Assembly (NCBI RefSeq): GCF_039614715.1
Contig: NZ_CP154857.1
Span: forward strand, 2,232,001-2,296,000
Source: Microbacterium sp. AZCO
GTDB taxonomy: Bacteria; Actinomycetota; Actinomycetes; Actinomycetales; Microbacteriaceae
Direction of reading: 5' to 3'
Length of the DNA stretch: 64,000 bases
Part shown: in pieces, positions 51,441 through 60,658 of the stretch
How the letters are laid out: each line of letters starts with the position of its first letter
Position numbering within the stretch: position 1 is the first letter of the stretch
Notes under the pieces: model-generated
Seen by the model: the letters and a program-made list of their open reading frames with translations, nothing else
Told to the model about the DNA's origin: nothing
Databases searched by the model: none
Translations under genes and position numbers: made by a program

Positions 51441-51656
51441 TCAAGCCCCCTCGAACTGCTGCGCGGCGGTGGCCGCGGCATCCAGTCCCGCGTTCGCGGC
51501 TCCGCCGCCCGTCGGACGCTTGAAGTAGGCGACCAGACCGCCCTCGGGACCCTGCACGACCTGCACGAGCTCCCAGCCCTGCTTCCCCCAGTTGTTGAGG
51601 ATGGCGGCGGTGTTGTGGATGAGGAGGGGCGTGGTGAGATATTCCCACGTGGTCAT
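51441..51656 (-). CDS. DUF4177-like small protein
   Basis: 71 residues (MTTWEYLTTPLLIHNTAAIL at the start). Contains LNNWGKQGWELVQVVQGPEG and GLVAYFKRP, the DUF4177 core, with an Ala-rich tail. It is co-directional with ridA (four-base gap), a frequent pairing in Microbacteriaceae. Function unknown. Confidence 0.65.
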   Translation of the reverse strand: MTTWEYLTTPLLIHNTAAILNNWGKQGWELVQVVQGPEGGLVAYFKRPTGGGAANAGLDAAATAAQQFEGA

Positions 51657-51778
51657 CTGCGGCTCCGAGCGGGGTCGAGGTGGGCGGAGAAGGAAATCCC
51701 TGATCATGGGCAGAACAGACGTCGGCGCACGGCACGCCGTCAAGGGATCTGCCAGGGTTCTCCCTTACGATCAAGCCT

Positions 51779-54403
51779 ATGCCTGATAAGAATCGGACGG
51801 CTAGCGGTGTGCTCGGCGGTCTCGCCGGCCTCGTGGGCCTGAGCGCTGTCGCCGGTGTTCTCGTCGCCGCCACGGTCACCCCGGCCATCGCCCTGTCCGG
51901 TGCCGCGGCATCCAGCGCCATCACGATGTTCGACAACCTCCCGAGCGTGCTCGAGATCGAGAAGCTCATGCTTCCGTCGACGCTGTACTACACCGATCCC
52001 GGCACAGGCCAGCCGGTGGAGTGGACGCAGTTCTACGACCAGAACCGCTCCCCCGTCGAGTTCGACCAGATCGCGCCCGTGATGTACGACGCGATCCTGT
52101 CGAGCGAGGACAAGAACTTCTACAAGCACGGCGGCATCGACCTCGTCGGCACCGTGAGCGCCGTCGTCGACAACGTGCGCGGCCGCGACACCCGTGGTGG
52201 ATCGTCGATCAGCCAGCAGTACGTCAAGAACATCCTCGTGCAGCGCTGCGAGGCCAACGCGAAAGACCAGGACGCGTTGCGGAAGTGCTACACGGATGCC
52301 ACGACCTCGGTCGGCGACGAGGGCCTGCAGCGCAAACTGCAGGAGATGCGGTACGCCATCGCGCTCGAGCAGAAGTACTCGAAGAACGAGATCCTGCTCG
52401 GGTACCTGAACATCGCCGCCTTCGGGGGCAACGACTACGGCATCGATGCGGCCGCACGCCACTACTTCGGCGTCGCGGCGAAGGACCTGTCACTCGGCCA
52501 GGCCGCTGCGCTCGCGGGCATGGTGCAGAATCCCAACACCTACCGACTCGATCTGCCCAACGGCACCACGACCGACAAGGACGGCAACGGCGTCAACAGC
52601 GCCGCGGACGGCTACAAGCTCACGAAGGCGCGCCAGGTCTACGTGCTCGACCGCATGCTCGCGGACGGCAAGATCACGCAGGAGCAGCACGACGCCGCGG
52701 TGGCGGAGCCGATCACGCCGAACATCACGAAGCCGACGCGGGGCTGCGAGGCGACGGGCGCCGGCGCCTACTTCTGCCAGTACGTCGTCTCCATCGTGAA
52801 GACCGACCCCGCCTTCGGTGCCACGCAGGACGACCGCATCCGCGCACTCCGCCAGGGCGGTCTCAAGATCTACACGACGATGGACCCGCGTGTGCAGCAG
52901 GCCAACGAGGCTGCCATCAGTGAGCACACTCCCTCCTCGATCGCCGGGATGAACTTCGGGTCGACGTCGGTGAGCCTCGAGGCATCCACCGGCCGCGTCC
53001 TCGGCATCGCGCAGAACACGAAGTTCAGCGAAGACCAGAGCACGGCGGCGGACCCCAACTTCTCCTCCCTCGTCTACGCGGGCGATCCGGCCAACGGCGG
53101 ATCCATCGGCTTCCCCGCCGGATCGACGTTCAAGCTCTTCACGCTCATCGACTGGCTCGAGAAGGGCAAGTCGCTCAACGAGACGCTCAACGGCGTCAAC
53201 CGCGTCTTCACCAAGATGACCAACTCCTGCTACGGGAACTGGGTCAACACGGGGAAGGTCAAGATCGGCAACTACAACAACGTCGGCGGCTACGTCGGCA
53301 CGCCGATGCGCTTCACGAAGGACTCGCTGAACTCAGGGTTCCTCGCGATGGGCGAGAAGCTCGACCTCTGCGACATCTCGAAGGTCGTCGCGAAGATGGG
53401 CGTCACCACCTTCCACATCAACACCGGTGAGGGCGACGACGTCGCGACAGGCACGCCCGAGACGATCAAGATGGTGAACGCGCCCGAGATCATCGGGTCG
53501 AACAACGTGTCTCCTCTCGCGATGGCGTCGGCGTACGCGACGGTCGCCAACAACGGCATCCGCTGCGAGCCGCGCGCGATCGACAAGGTCGTGGACCCCG
53601 ACGGCCGCGAATTCGCGCCGCAGAAGTCCTGCACGCAGGTGCTCGACCCGACCATCGCCGCCACCGCGGCGTACGCCCTGCAGGGCGTCATGGCCAACGG
53701 CGGCACGGGTGCCGACGGCAACCCGAGGGACGGCACACCGCTCATCGGCAAGACCGGTACCCACGAGGCCTGGCAGACGTGGCTCATCGAGTCGAGCACG
53801 AAGGTCACGACCGCCGTCTGGGTCGGCAACACGCAGGGCTCGGTCCCGCTCGCCAAGCAGCGCTACGACGGCACGACCCTCAACTTCCTGCGCTACCGCA
53901 TCAACAAGCAGATCATGAGCACCGTCGACGACATCTACGGCGGAGACGCCTTCCCGCAGCCGAAGCAGGATCTGCTGCGTCAGGTGCTCACCGACCTGCC
54001 CAACGTCGTGGGCCAGCCGGTCGACCAGGCGAAGGCGACGCTCGAGGGAGCCGGCTTCGATGTCGCGGTGGGCGACCCGATCGACTCCGACCAGCCGGCA
54101 GGCGTCGTCGCGGCGCAGAACCCGGCGGCAGGAAAGGTCGCGGGCGGCACCACCGTCACGCTGTCGCCGAGCAACGGAAACGGCGTGACCGTCCCGTCCG
54201 ACGTCGCCGGAAAGTCGGTCAGCGAGGCGATCAGCTACCTCCGCTCGCTCGGCTTCGGCAACGTGCAGCCGGGCACGTGCACGGAGGACAAGGACGCCAA
54301 GGGCAACGGGACCGCCACCGGCACCAACCCGCCGGGCGGCACGACCGTCAACCGCAACTCCCAGATCAACGTCGACTACAAGAGTCAGCACTGCGGCCAG
54401 TGA
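51779..54403 (+). CDS. Bifunctional penicillin-binding protein with PASTA domains
   Basis: 874 residues. N-terminal membrane anchor (residues ~10-40), GT51 glycosyltransferase with catalytic Glu110 in SSEDKNFYKHGG and GGSSISQQYVKN, transpeptidase with nucleophile Ser449 in PAGSTFKLF and KTGT at 658-661, then two PASTA domains (LPNVVGQPVDQAKATLEGAG; VPSDVAGKSVSEAISYLRSL). Class A PBP similar to actinobacterial PonA2-type enzymes; polymerises and cross-links peptidoglycan outside the membrane. The PASTA part may bind muropeptides. Its stop overlaps the next gene (GTGA). Confidence 0.93.
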   Translation: MPDKNRTASGVLGGLAGLVGLSAVAGVLVAATVTPAIALSGAAASSAITMFDNLPSVLEIEKLMLPSTLYYTDPGTGQPVEWTQFYDQNRSPVEFDQIAPVMYDAILSSEDKNFYKHGGIDLVGTVSAVVDNVRGRDTRGGSSISQQYVKNILVQRCEANAKDQDALRKCYTDATTSVGDEGLQRKLQEMRYAIALEQKYSKNEILLGYLNIAAFGGNDYGIDAAARHYFGVAAKDLSLGQAAALAGMVQNPNTYRLDLPNGTTTDKDGNGVNSAADGYKLTKARQVYVLDRMLADGKITQEQHDAAVAEPITPNITKPTRGCEATGAGAYFCQYVVSIVKTDPAFGATQDDRIRALRQGGLKIYTTMDPRVQQANEAAISEHTPSSIAGMNFGSTSVSLEASTGRVLGIAQNTKFSEDQSTAADPNFSSLVYAGDPANGGSIGFPAGSTFKLFTLIDWLEKGKSLNETLNGVNRVFTKMTNSCYGNWVNTGKVKIGNYNNVGGYVGTPMRFTKDSLNSGFLAMGEKLDLCDISKVVAKMGVTTFHINTGEGDDVATGTPETIKMVNAPEIIGSNNVSPLAMASAYATVANNGIRCEPRAIDKVVDPDGREFAPQKSCTQVLDPTIAATAAYALQGVMANGGTGADGNPRDGTPLIGKTGTHEAWQTWLIESSTKVTTAVWVGNTQGSVPLAKQRYDGTTLNFLRYRINKQIMSTVDDIYGGDAFPQPKQDLLRQVLTDLPNVVGQPVDQAKATLEGAGFDVAVGDPIDSDQPAGVVAAQNPAAGKVAGGTTVTLSPSNGNGVTVPSDVAGKSVSEAISYLRSLGFGNVQPGTCTEDKDAKGNGTATGTNPPGGTTVNRNSQINVDYKSQHCGQ

Positions 54404-55332
54404 CGACGTCTTCGACACGGACCGCCCTCACCGCGCTCGGCGCGGTGGGGGCGGTGGCCGTCGGCTCGGCGGTGTGGGGCATCGGCATCGAGCGCTACCT
54501 GTTCACGCTCCGCCGCCATGAGCTGCGGCTCCTTCCGCGCGGCGCGGCACCGCTCACCGTGCTGCACCTCTCGGACGCCCACATGGCGCCGTGGCAGCAC
54601 CGCAAGCAGCGGTGGATCGAGGCGCTCGCCGAACTGGAGCCCGACCTCGTCATCAACACGGGCGACAATCTCGGCCACGAGGACGGACTGCGCGGCCTCC
54701 GGCACGCCTTCGACCCGCTGCGCGGCATCCCGGGCGTATATGTGCACGGGTCGAACGACCACACCGCTCCCTCCCCGCGCAATCCGCTCCGGTACTTCAT
54801 GGGTCCGTCGAAGAACAACCCGACGGCCGAGCCGCTCGACACCCAGGCGCTCGACGCGTACCTGACGGATGACCTGGGCTGGGCGCCGCTCAACAACGTC
54901 GCGACGGTCATCGAGGCGGGCGGGCTGCGCATCGACGCGTTCGGAGTGAGCGATGCCCACCGCCGCTGGGATCGCGTCGAGGCGCTGCCCGACCAGCTCG
55001 AGGAGGTGCGCGACGCGGGCGACGCCGATCTCACCATCGGCGTCACACACGCGCCCTACCGCCGCGTGCTCGATCCGTTCGTCGACTTCGGCGCCGACAT
55101 GATCTTCGCGGGCCACACGCACGGGGGTCAGGTGCGGGTGCCCGGCTTCGGCGCGCTCGTCGCGAACTGCGACATCCCGTTGCGCCAGGCTCGGGGGCTC
55201 AGCACGTGGAAGCGCGGCGACCGCTCGGTCCCGCTGAACGTCAGCGCGGGCCTCGGCCACTCGATCTACGCCCCTGTGCGGTTCGCGTGCCGGCCCGAGG
55301 CATCCCTCATCACACTCCTCCCCCGCGAATGA
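54400..55332 (+). CDS. Metallophosphoesterase, membrane-anchored
   Basis: 310 residues from GTG 54400. An N-terminal hydrophobic anchor (TALGAVGAVAVGSAVWGIGI), then the two-metal phosphoesterase motifs: LTVLHLSDAHMAPWQH, LVINTGDNLGHEDGL, VHGSNDHTAP, IGVTHAPYRRVLD and MIFAGHTHGGQVRVPGFG. Similar to YkuE/YaeI-type enzymes beside class A PBP genes in actinobacteria. Substrate unknown, possibly a lipid or cell-wall phosphoester. Translationally coupled to the PBP. Confidence 0.85.
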   Translation: MTTSSTRTALTALGAVGAVAVGSAVWGIGIERYLFTLRRHELRLLPRGAAPLTVLHLSDAHMAPWQHRKQRWIEALAELEPDLVINTGDNLGHEDGLRGLRHAFDPLRGIPGVYVHGSNDHTAPSPRNPLRYFMGPSKNNPTAEPLDTQALDAYLTDDLGWAPLNNVATVIEAGGLRIDAFGVSDAHRRWDRVEALPDQLEEVRDAGDADLTIGVTHAPYRRVLDPFVDFGADMIFAGHTHGGQVRVPGFGALVANCDIPLRQARGLSTWKRGDRSVPLNVSAGLGHSIYAPVRFACRPEASLITLLPRE

Positions 55333-55392
55333 CGCGCGACCGTCGTCGATTCGGAGCCTGCCCGCGAATCAGGTAGGCTTGGAGGGTTGCCA

Positions 55393-55466
55393 CGGGGTGT
55401 GGCGCAGCTTGGTAGCGCGCGTCGTTCGGGACGACGAGGCCGCAGGTTCAAATCCTGTCACCCCGA
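55393..55466 (+). tRNA. tRNA-Pro (anticodon CGG)
   Basis: 74 bases, CCA not encoded. Acceptor CGGGGTG/CACCCCG, D arm GCGCAGCTTGGTAGCGC, anticodon stem CGTCG/CGACG with loop TTCGGGA (anticodon CGG, reads CCG), T loop GGTTCAAATCC. Confidence 0.97.
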
Positions 55467-55472
55467 CAGCAG

Positions 55473-55502
55473 AGAGGCTCCACCAGCATTGGTGGAGCCT
55501 CT
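55473..55502 (+). terminator. Terminator after tRNA-Pro
   Basis: 13-bp perfect stem (arm AGAGGCTCCACCA) with loop GCAT, starting seven bases after the tRNA and followed by TTGCCGT. Confidence 0.8.
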
Positions 55503-55540
55503 TGCCGTACCAGGGCCGCACACGAGAACAGGAGCATTGG

Positions 55541-56320
55541 ATGCCGGAACCCCGCCTCGTCGCGTTCGACCTCGACGACACCCTCGCCCCCTCCAAGAGC
55601 GCCATCGACCCGCGCATCGGCGACCTCCTCATCGCCCTCGCCGAACGGGTCGAGGTCGCGATCATCTCGGGCGGACAGCTCGCCCAGTTCACGGCGCAGG
55701 TCGTCGATCTGCTTCCGGATGCCTCGCCGGAGACTCTCGCGCGGCTGCACCTCCTGCCCACGTGCGGCACGCAGTACTACCGCATCACGCCCGACGGAGT
55801 CGAGACGGTCTACGCTCGCTCGCTCACGGAGGACCAGAAGACGCGCGCCCTCGCCGCGGTCGAGAGCCAGGCCCGCCGCCTCGGGCTCTGGGAATCCGAG
55901 ACCTGGGGCGAGATCCTCGAAGACCGTGGCTCGCAGATCACCTTCTCCGCGCTCGGGCAGAAGGCCCCCGTCGCGGCGAAGACCGCGTGGGATCCCACCG
56001 GCGAGAAGAAGAACGCGCTCCGCTCGGCCGTCGCCGACCTGCTCCCCGACCTCGAGGTGCGCTCCGGCGGATCGACGAGCGTCGACATCACCGAGCGCGG
56101 CATCGACAAGGCGTACGGCATGCGTCAGCTCTCGGAGCAGACCGGCATCCCGCTCGACGACATGCTCTTCGTCGGCGACCGCCTCGACCCCGACGGCAAC
56201 GACTACCCGGTCCTCGCGATGGGTGTGGCGTGCCAGGCCGTCGAGGGCTGGGAGGACACCGCCGAGTTCCTGGAGGGCCTCATCCCGACGCTTCCCGAGC
56301 CGGCCTCGGAAGCCGCCTGA
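55541..56320 (+). CDS. HAD-superfamily hydrolase (IIB, Cof/phosphomannomutase-like)
   Basis: 259 residues. Motif I LVAFDLDDTLAPSKSAI (nucleophile Asp in DxDxT), motif II VAIISGGQLAQF, a C2-type cap with QITFSALGQKAP and SGGSTSVDITERGIDKAYGM supplying the motif III Lys, motif IV LFVGDRLDPDGNDYPV. A sugar-phosphate phosphatase or phosphomannomutase-type enzyme; substrate not determined. ATG 55541 chosen with AACAGGAG upstream. Confidence 0.8.
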   Translation: MPEPRLVAFDLDDTLAPSKSAIDPRIGDLLIALAERVEVAIISGGQLAQFTAQVVDLLPDASPETLARLHLLPTCGTQYYRITPDGVETVYARSLTEDQKTRALAAVESQARRLGLWESETWGEILEDRGSQITFSALGQKAPVAAKTAWDPTGEKKNALRSAVADLLPDLEVRSGGSTSVDITERGIDKAYGMRQLSEQTGIPLDDMLFVGDRLDPDGNDYPVLAMGVACQAVEGWEDTAEFLEGLIPTLPEPASEAA

Positions 56321-56334
56321 CCTGTCGCGGACAC

Positions 56335-56417
56335 GCCGAACTCCGGCAGGCTGCAACGGGTGAGTTCCGGCGACGGGGTGTCGCCCGGCGTGTCGTCACA
56401 GGCCGCCGGAGTTCGGC
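56335..56417. terminator. Inverted repeat between convergent HAD and lldD genes
   Basis: 13-bp perfect inverted repeat GCCGAACTCCGGC (56335-56347) / GCCGGAGTTCGGC (56405-56417) with a partial internal copy. Possible bidirectional terminator or a dispersed intergenic repeat. Confidence 0.45.
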
Positions 56418-56444
56418 ACGACTTGTGCGGTGAGACCTCCCGCG

Positions 56445-57725
56445 TCAGGCCCGCACGCGCGGGGCGCCGCCCGCCGTGGCCTCGGCGGGAGCGCCGGCCA
56501 GGGGCAGCAGGCGCGTGAGCTGAGTCACGTGCTGGGGGCCGAGCTCCTCGAGCGACGAGACGCCGAGCAGTTGCATCGTGCGCTCGATCTCGCTGCGCAG
56601 GATCGCGATCGTCCGGTCCACGCCCTCGCGCCCGCCGGCCATGAGGCCGTAGAGGTAGGCGCGGCCGATGAGCGTGAACTTCGCGCCGAGAGCGATGGAT
56701 GCCACAATGTCAGCGCCGTTCATGATGCCCGTGTCGACCATGATCGTCGCGTCCTTGCCCACCTCGCGCACGACGTTGGGCAGCAGGTGGAACGGGATCG
56801 GTGCGCGGTCGAGCTGACGCCCGCCGTGGTTCGACAGCACGATCCCGTCGACGCCGAGGTCGACGAGGCGCTTCGAGTCCTCGACGTTCTGCACGCCCTT
56901 GATGACGATCTTGCCGGGCCAGATCTCGCGGATGACCGCCAGGTCGTCGTAGCTGATCGTGGGATCCATCGCGGCGTTGAGCAGCTCTCCCACCGTCCCG
57001 CCCGTCGTCGACAGCGACGCGAACTCGAGCTTGGGAGTCGTCAGGAAGTCGATCCACCACCACGGCCGGGGGATCGCGTTGATGATCGTGCCGATGGTGA
57101 GCTGCGGCGGGATCGAGAAGCCGTTGCGCTTGTCGCGCAGCCGCGCACCGGCGACCGGCGTGTCGACCGTGAACATGAGCGTGTCGAAGCCCGCCGCGGC
57201 CGCGCGGCGCGCGAGGCCGTAGGAGATCTCGCGGTCGCGCATGACGTAGAGCTGGAACCAGTTGCGGCCGTGCGGATTGGCCGCTTTCACGTCCTCGATC
57301 GATGTCGTGCCGAGGGTCGAGAGGGTGAACGGGATGCCGGCCGCGCCGGCCGCCGATGCACCGGCGATCTCGCCCTCCGTCTGCATGAGGCGGGTGAAGC
57401 CAGTCGGCGCGATGCCGAACGGCAGGGCCGAGGGCCCGCCGAGGATCGTCGTCGACAGATCGACGCTCTCGGCGGGGCGGAGGATCGACGGGTGGAACTC
57501 CACGTCCTCGAAGGCCTGGCGTGCGCGGGCCAGCGAGAGCTCGCCCTCGGCCGCGCCGTCGGTGTAGTCGAACGCCGCCTTCGGCGTGCGGCGCTTCGCG
57601 ATCGTGCGCAGGTCGGCGATCGTGAGTGCGCTCGACAGGCGTCGGCGCTTGCCGTTGAGGTCGGGTGCCTTGAACTTCATGAGCTCGAAGAGCTCGGACG
57701 GGACGGGCAGCTGGCGCTGAACCAT
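56445..57725 (-). CDS. lldD: FMN-dependent L-lactate dehydrogenase / alpha-hydroxy acid oxidoreductase
   Basis: 426 residues. The FMN-binding barrel motifs: [80 protein letters not shown] (active-site His and Arg), [20 protein letters not shown] and [20 protein letters not shown]. Oxidises L-lactate or a related hydroxy acid. It follows the GntR gene by 19 bases on the same strand, so the pair forms an lldR-lldD-type unit, likely induced by its substrate. Confidence 0.88.
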   Translation of the reverse strand: MVQRQLPVPSELFELMKFKAPDLNGKRRRLSSALTIADLRTIAKRRTPKAAFDYTDGAAEGELSLARARQAFEDVEFHPSILRPAESVDLSTTILGGPSALPFGIAPTGFTRLMQTEGEIAGASAAGAAGIPFTLSTLGTTSIEDVKAANPHGRNWFQLYVMRDREISYGLARRAAAAGFDTLMFTVDTPVAGARLRDKRNGFSIPPQLTIGTIINAIPRPWWWIDFLTTPKLEFASLSTTGGTVGELLNAAMDPTISYDDLAVIREIWPGKIVIKGVQNVEDSKRLVDLGVDGIVLSNHGGRQLDRAPIPFHLLPNVVREVGKDATIMVDTGIMNGADIVASIALGAKFTLIGRAYLYGLMAGGREGVDRTIAILRSEIERTMQLLGVSSLEELGPQHVTQLTRLLPLAGAPAEATAGGAPRVRA

Positions 57726-57744
57726 GAGTGGATCCTGTTCTCGG

Positions 57745-58458
57745 TCAGCCGCGGGTCAGGCCCGCGGTGGCGTAGTAGCCGGTGATGTGATCGTGGACGA
57801 GCGAGCGGGCGAGATCGGCCTCCCCCGCGTCGATCGCCTGGAGGATGTCGCGGTGCTCGGCGCGCAGACGCGAGGCCGCGGCATCCCAGTCCTCGATGCG
57901 CTTCGCGCCCGCCTGCACGTACGACTCGATGGCGGTGCGGAGGCCCGCCATCGAGGCACCGACGACAGCGTTGCCCGAGGCGTCGGCGAGCCCCAGGTGG
58001 AACTGCGCGTCGAGGGCGAGGAACTCGTCAGCCGTGAGCGTGCGGTCCTCCATCGCCCGCAGCACCGCCCGCACGTCGGCGAGATCGTGCGTCGATTCGG
58101 TGGCGAGGTGCGCGACGACCCACTCCTCGAGGAGCAGGCGCGTCGCGACGACGTCGGCGAGGGGGAAGCCCTGCGCAGCGACCTGCAGCCGCAGGAGCGC
58201 CGCGAGGCCGCCGCGCGGGGTGGCGATGATGATCGCGCCTGACGTCGGGCCGGAGCCCGTCGCCGTGCGGATGAGGCCCATCACCTCGAGCACGCGGAGC
58301 GCTTCGCGGACGCTCGATCGGCCGACTCCGAGCGTCGAGGCGAGCTCGCGCTCGGGAGGGAGGCGATCGCCGGGCGCGAGCCGGCCCTCCAGCAGGTCGC
58401 TCTCGATCTTCTCGAGCACGACGCGCCAGGCCCGGGCGGGGGCGGTGTCGGCAGCCAC
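57745..58458 (-). CDS. FadR-family GntR regulator (LldR-like)
   Basis: 237 residues. Winged-helix DNA-binding domain with [20 protein letters not shown] and [21 protein letters not shown]-terminal FCD ligand domain with [40 protein letters not shown] and [10 protein letters not shown] giving the Asp/His metal site. Next to lldD, so it probably senses lactate. Two operator palindromes lie just upstream of its own start (58475-58510), consistent with autorepression. Confidence 0.88.
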   Translation of the reverse strand: MAADTAPARAWRVVLEKIESDLLEGRLAPGDRLPPERELASTLGVGRSSVREALRVLEVMGLIRTATGSGPTSGAIIIATPRGGLAALLRLQVAAQGFPLADVVATRLLLEEWVVAHLATESTHDLADVRAVLRAMEDRTLTADEFLALDAQFHLGLADASGNAVVGASMAGLRTAIESYVQAGAKRIEDWDAAASRLRAEHRDILQAIDAGEADLARSLVHDHITGYYATAGLTRG

Positions 58459-58474
58459 GGTGCTCCTCCTCGCA

Positions 58475-58510
58475 GTGGTCCGACCACACTACACGCAGTG
58501 GTCAGACCAC
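58475..58510. promoter_or_regulatory. Twin FadR/LldR-type operators
   Basis: Two 13-mers GTGGTCCGACCAC (58475-58487) and GTGGTCAGACCAC (58498-58510), each a near-perfect palindrome with the TGGTCnGACCA core of FadR-type sites, centres 23 bases apart (about two helical turns). They lie between the divergent gntR and DUF1295 genes and may control both. Confidence 0.75.
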
Positions 58511-58540
58511 GCAACGCGGGCGAAATCCGGTCGTACTCTG

Positions 58541-59446
58541 ATGCTCATGGATCCCCTCGTCCTCGTCCTCCTCGTCGCGGCGGTCAGCTGCGCGTTCTGC
58601 TGGATCGCCTCGCTCATCACGAAGGACACCTCGTGGGTCGACCGGATCTGGTCGATCGTCCCCGTCGTCTACGTGTGGATCTTCGCCATCTCCGGCATCG
58701 TCGCGAGCGGCTCGGGCGGTGAGGTGTTGGCGGGCACCGCACCCGGTGACTGGTACGTCGACGGCGGCGATCCGACCCGCCTCATCGTCATGGCGATCCT
58801 CGTCACGGCGTGGGGCGCACGCCTGACGTTCAACTTCGCACGCAAGGGCGGCTACACGGGAATGGAGGACTACCGCTGGGCGATCCTCCGCGCGCGGATG
58901 ACGCCGTGGCAGTTCCAGCTCTTCAACGTCTTCTTCATCGTGCTCTACCAGAACGCACTGCTCGTGCTGATCACGCTTCCGGCATACGTGGCGTGGCAGT
59001 ATCCCGTGCCCTTCACCGGATGGGATGCCGTCTTCGCGGCGCTCTTCGCCGCGTTCCTCGTCGGCGAGTTCGTGGCGGACCAGCAGCAGTGGGACTTCCA
59101 CCGGGCCAAGAAGGCGGCAGGCGGAACGCTCGACCCCGGCTTCGTCACGACGGGCCTGTTCCGCTTCAGCCGCCACCCGAACTTCTTCTTCGAGCAGGCC
59201 CAGTGGTGGGCGTTCTACGCGCTCGGGGCGACAGCGGCCGTCGCATCGGGTCTGGGCGTCTTGGGCGGCGCGATCAACGGGACGATCGTCGGCGCGGCCC
59301 TGCTCACCCTGCTGTTCATCGGGTCGACGATCTTCACGGAGTCGATCACCGCGTCCAAGTACCCCGCGTACGCGGACTACAAGCGCACGACGTCGATGCT
59401 CGTGCCCCTCCCTCCGCGGCGGCGGGCGACCAAGGCGACCGCGTGA
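58541..59446 (+). CDS. DUF1295-family membrane protein
   Basis: 301 residues with six to seven membrane helices. Conserved C-terminal segment of steroid-5-alpha-reductase-like DUF1295 proteins: GLFRFSRHPNFFFEQAQWWA and the preceding QQWDFHRAKKAAGG; end SKYPAYADYKRTTSMLVPLP. Function unknown; probably NADPH-dependent reduction of a lipid-like substrate at the membrane. ATG 58541 used; ATG 58547 is also possible. Confidence 0.8.
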   Translation: MLMDPLVLVLLVAAVSCAFCWIASLITKDTSWVDRIWSIVPVVYVWIFAISGIVASGSGGEVLAGTAPGDWYVDGGDPTRLIVMAILVTAWGARLTFNFARKGGYTGMEDYRWAILRARMTPWQFQLFNVFFIVLYQNALLVLITLPAYVAWQYPVPFTGWDAVFAALFAAFLVGEFVADQQQWDFHRAKKAAGGTLDPGFVTTGLFRFSRHPNFFFEQAQWWAFYALGATAAVASGLGVLGGAINGTIVGAALLTLLFIGSTIFTESITASKYPAYADYKRTTSMLVPLPPRRRATKATA

Positions 59447-59459
59447 CGCGACGGACCGT

Positions 59460-59543
59460 GCACGAACTCAGCAAAAATCGCCGGGGCGCCGTCCGACACG
59501 CCGCCTCCGGCCGCGCGATGCGAGAAATTTGAGGAGTTCGTGC
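59460..59543. terminator. Inverted repeat between convergent DUF1295 and tdk genes
   Basis: GCACGAACTC (59460-59469) / GAGTTCGTGC (59534-59543), 10-bp perfect arms with A/T-rich bases inside each. Shares the GAACTC core with the repeat at 56335-56417. Confidence 0.45.
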
Positions 59544-59549
59544 CCGGGT

Positions 59550-60197
59550 TCAGCCGAGCCGTCCGCCGGATTCGGCCAGATAGTCCTCGGCGCAGAGCGC
59601 CTCGTACGTGACGCGCTCGGACGTCAGCTCGTCGATGGCTACCTGATCGCCCTCGAACACGAAGCGTCCGCCGACGAGCCGCGCATTGAAGAGCGCCTTG
59701 CGACCGCAGCGGCAGATCGTCTTGAGCTCCTCGAGGCTGTGCGCGAGTTCCATGAGCCGGCGCGAGCCGGGGAACGCGCGTGTCTGGAAGTCGGTGCGGA
59801 TGCCGTATGCCAGCACCGGAATGCCGTCGAGCACGACGATCCGGAGCAGATCGTCCACCTGATCGCGGGTGAGGAACTGCGCCTCGTCGAGGAGGAGACA
59901 CGCGACGTCGACGGGATGCTCATCGGCCTCGGGGACGAGAGACGCCGTCGCCTCACGCCGGACTCGGGCGCGGTGCTCCGCGAACACGGCACGCAGATCG
60001 TCGTCGGGCCAGACGAGGAAGTCGACAGCGCGCGTGACCCCGAGCCGGCTGGAGATCTCGTCGGCGCCCTTAGTGTCGATCGCGGGCTTGGCGAGGAGCA
60101 CGTGGTGTCCGCGCTCCTCGTAGTTGTGGGCGGCCTGCAGGAGCGACGTCGACTTGCCGGAGTTCATCGCCCCGTAGCGGAAGTAGAGCTTGGCCAC
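59550..60197 (-). CDS. tdk: Thymidine kinase
   Basis: 215 residues, type II fold. P-loop LYFRYGAMNSGKSTSLLQAA, Walker-B-like VACLLLDEAQFL, lasso region DFQTRAFPGSRRLME and CRCGRKALFNARLVGGRFVF providing part of the zinc site. Phosphorylates thymidine in salvage. Ends near 59550; the upstream neighbour on the same strand is the glycosylase gene after a 35-base gap. Confidence 0.93.
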   Translation of the reverse strand: MAKLYFRYGAMNSGKSTSLLQAAHNYEERGHHVLLAKPAIDTKGADEISSRLGVTRAVDFLVWPDDDLRAVFAEHRARVRREATASLVPEADEHPVDVACLLLDEAQFLTRDQVDDLLRIVVLDGIPVLAYGIRTDFQTRAFPGSRRLMELAHSLEELKTICRCGRKALFNARLVGGRFVFEGDQVAIDELTSERVTYEALCAEDYLAESGGRLG

Positions 60198-60232
60198 TTG
60201 CCGAGTTTAGAGGAGCGGCTTCCCGCGCCCCG

Positions 60233-60658
60233 TCAGGGCCTCTCCCACGCCTCGATGCCGCCGTCGACGACGGTGAACGTCGGCGCAGCGAGAGCCACCT
60301 CGGGGAGCCGCGGGAGCCACGCGGGGTCGCGCTCCGCGACCTTCGCGCGGAGGTGACCGAGCTCGTAGGCGAGCTGACCGTGGGTGACAGGGATCGCGGG
60401 GGGCGCAGCATCCACTCTCCTGATGCGCGTGCCGTCGAAGCGGTACCCCCGCGCCGTCGCCTCGAGGCGCAGCTCGCCGAGGAAGTGGCCGATCGCGTCG
60501 AGCGGGTCGTCCGCCGCGCGGAACCGCTCGAGCTGCGGGTGGCGGGTGTATCCCTTCGTGCCGCCCGCGAGCACCTTCTGCGCGAGGAGGCCCTCACGCC
60601 AGCACGCGACGAGCGCCGCCCTGTCGAGGATCGAGGGATGCAGCGACCAGAGCCTCAT
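60233..60658 (-). CDS. Pyrimidine dimer DNA glycosylase-like protein
   Basis: 141 residues ([20 protein letters not shown] at the start). [40 protein letters not shown] and [17 protein letters not shown] match the T4 DenV-related family (PF03013), in which the N-terminal amine or a nearby residue attacks the damaged base. Predicted to act in repair of UV damage. Its start overlaps the stop of the DUF2207 gene (ATGA). Confidence 0.75.
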   Translation of the reverse strand: MRLWSLHPSILDRAALVACWREGLLAQKVLAGGTKGYTRHPQLERFRAADDPLDAIGHFLGELRLEATARGYRFDGTRIRRVDAAPPAIPVTHGQLAYELGHLRAKVAERDPAWLPRLPEVALAAPTFTVVDGGIEAWERP

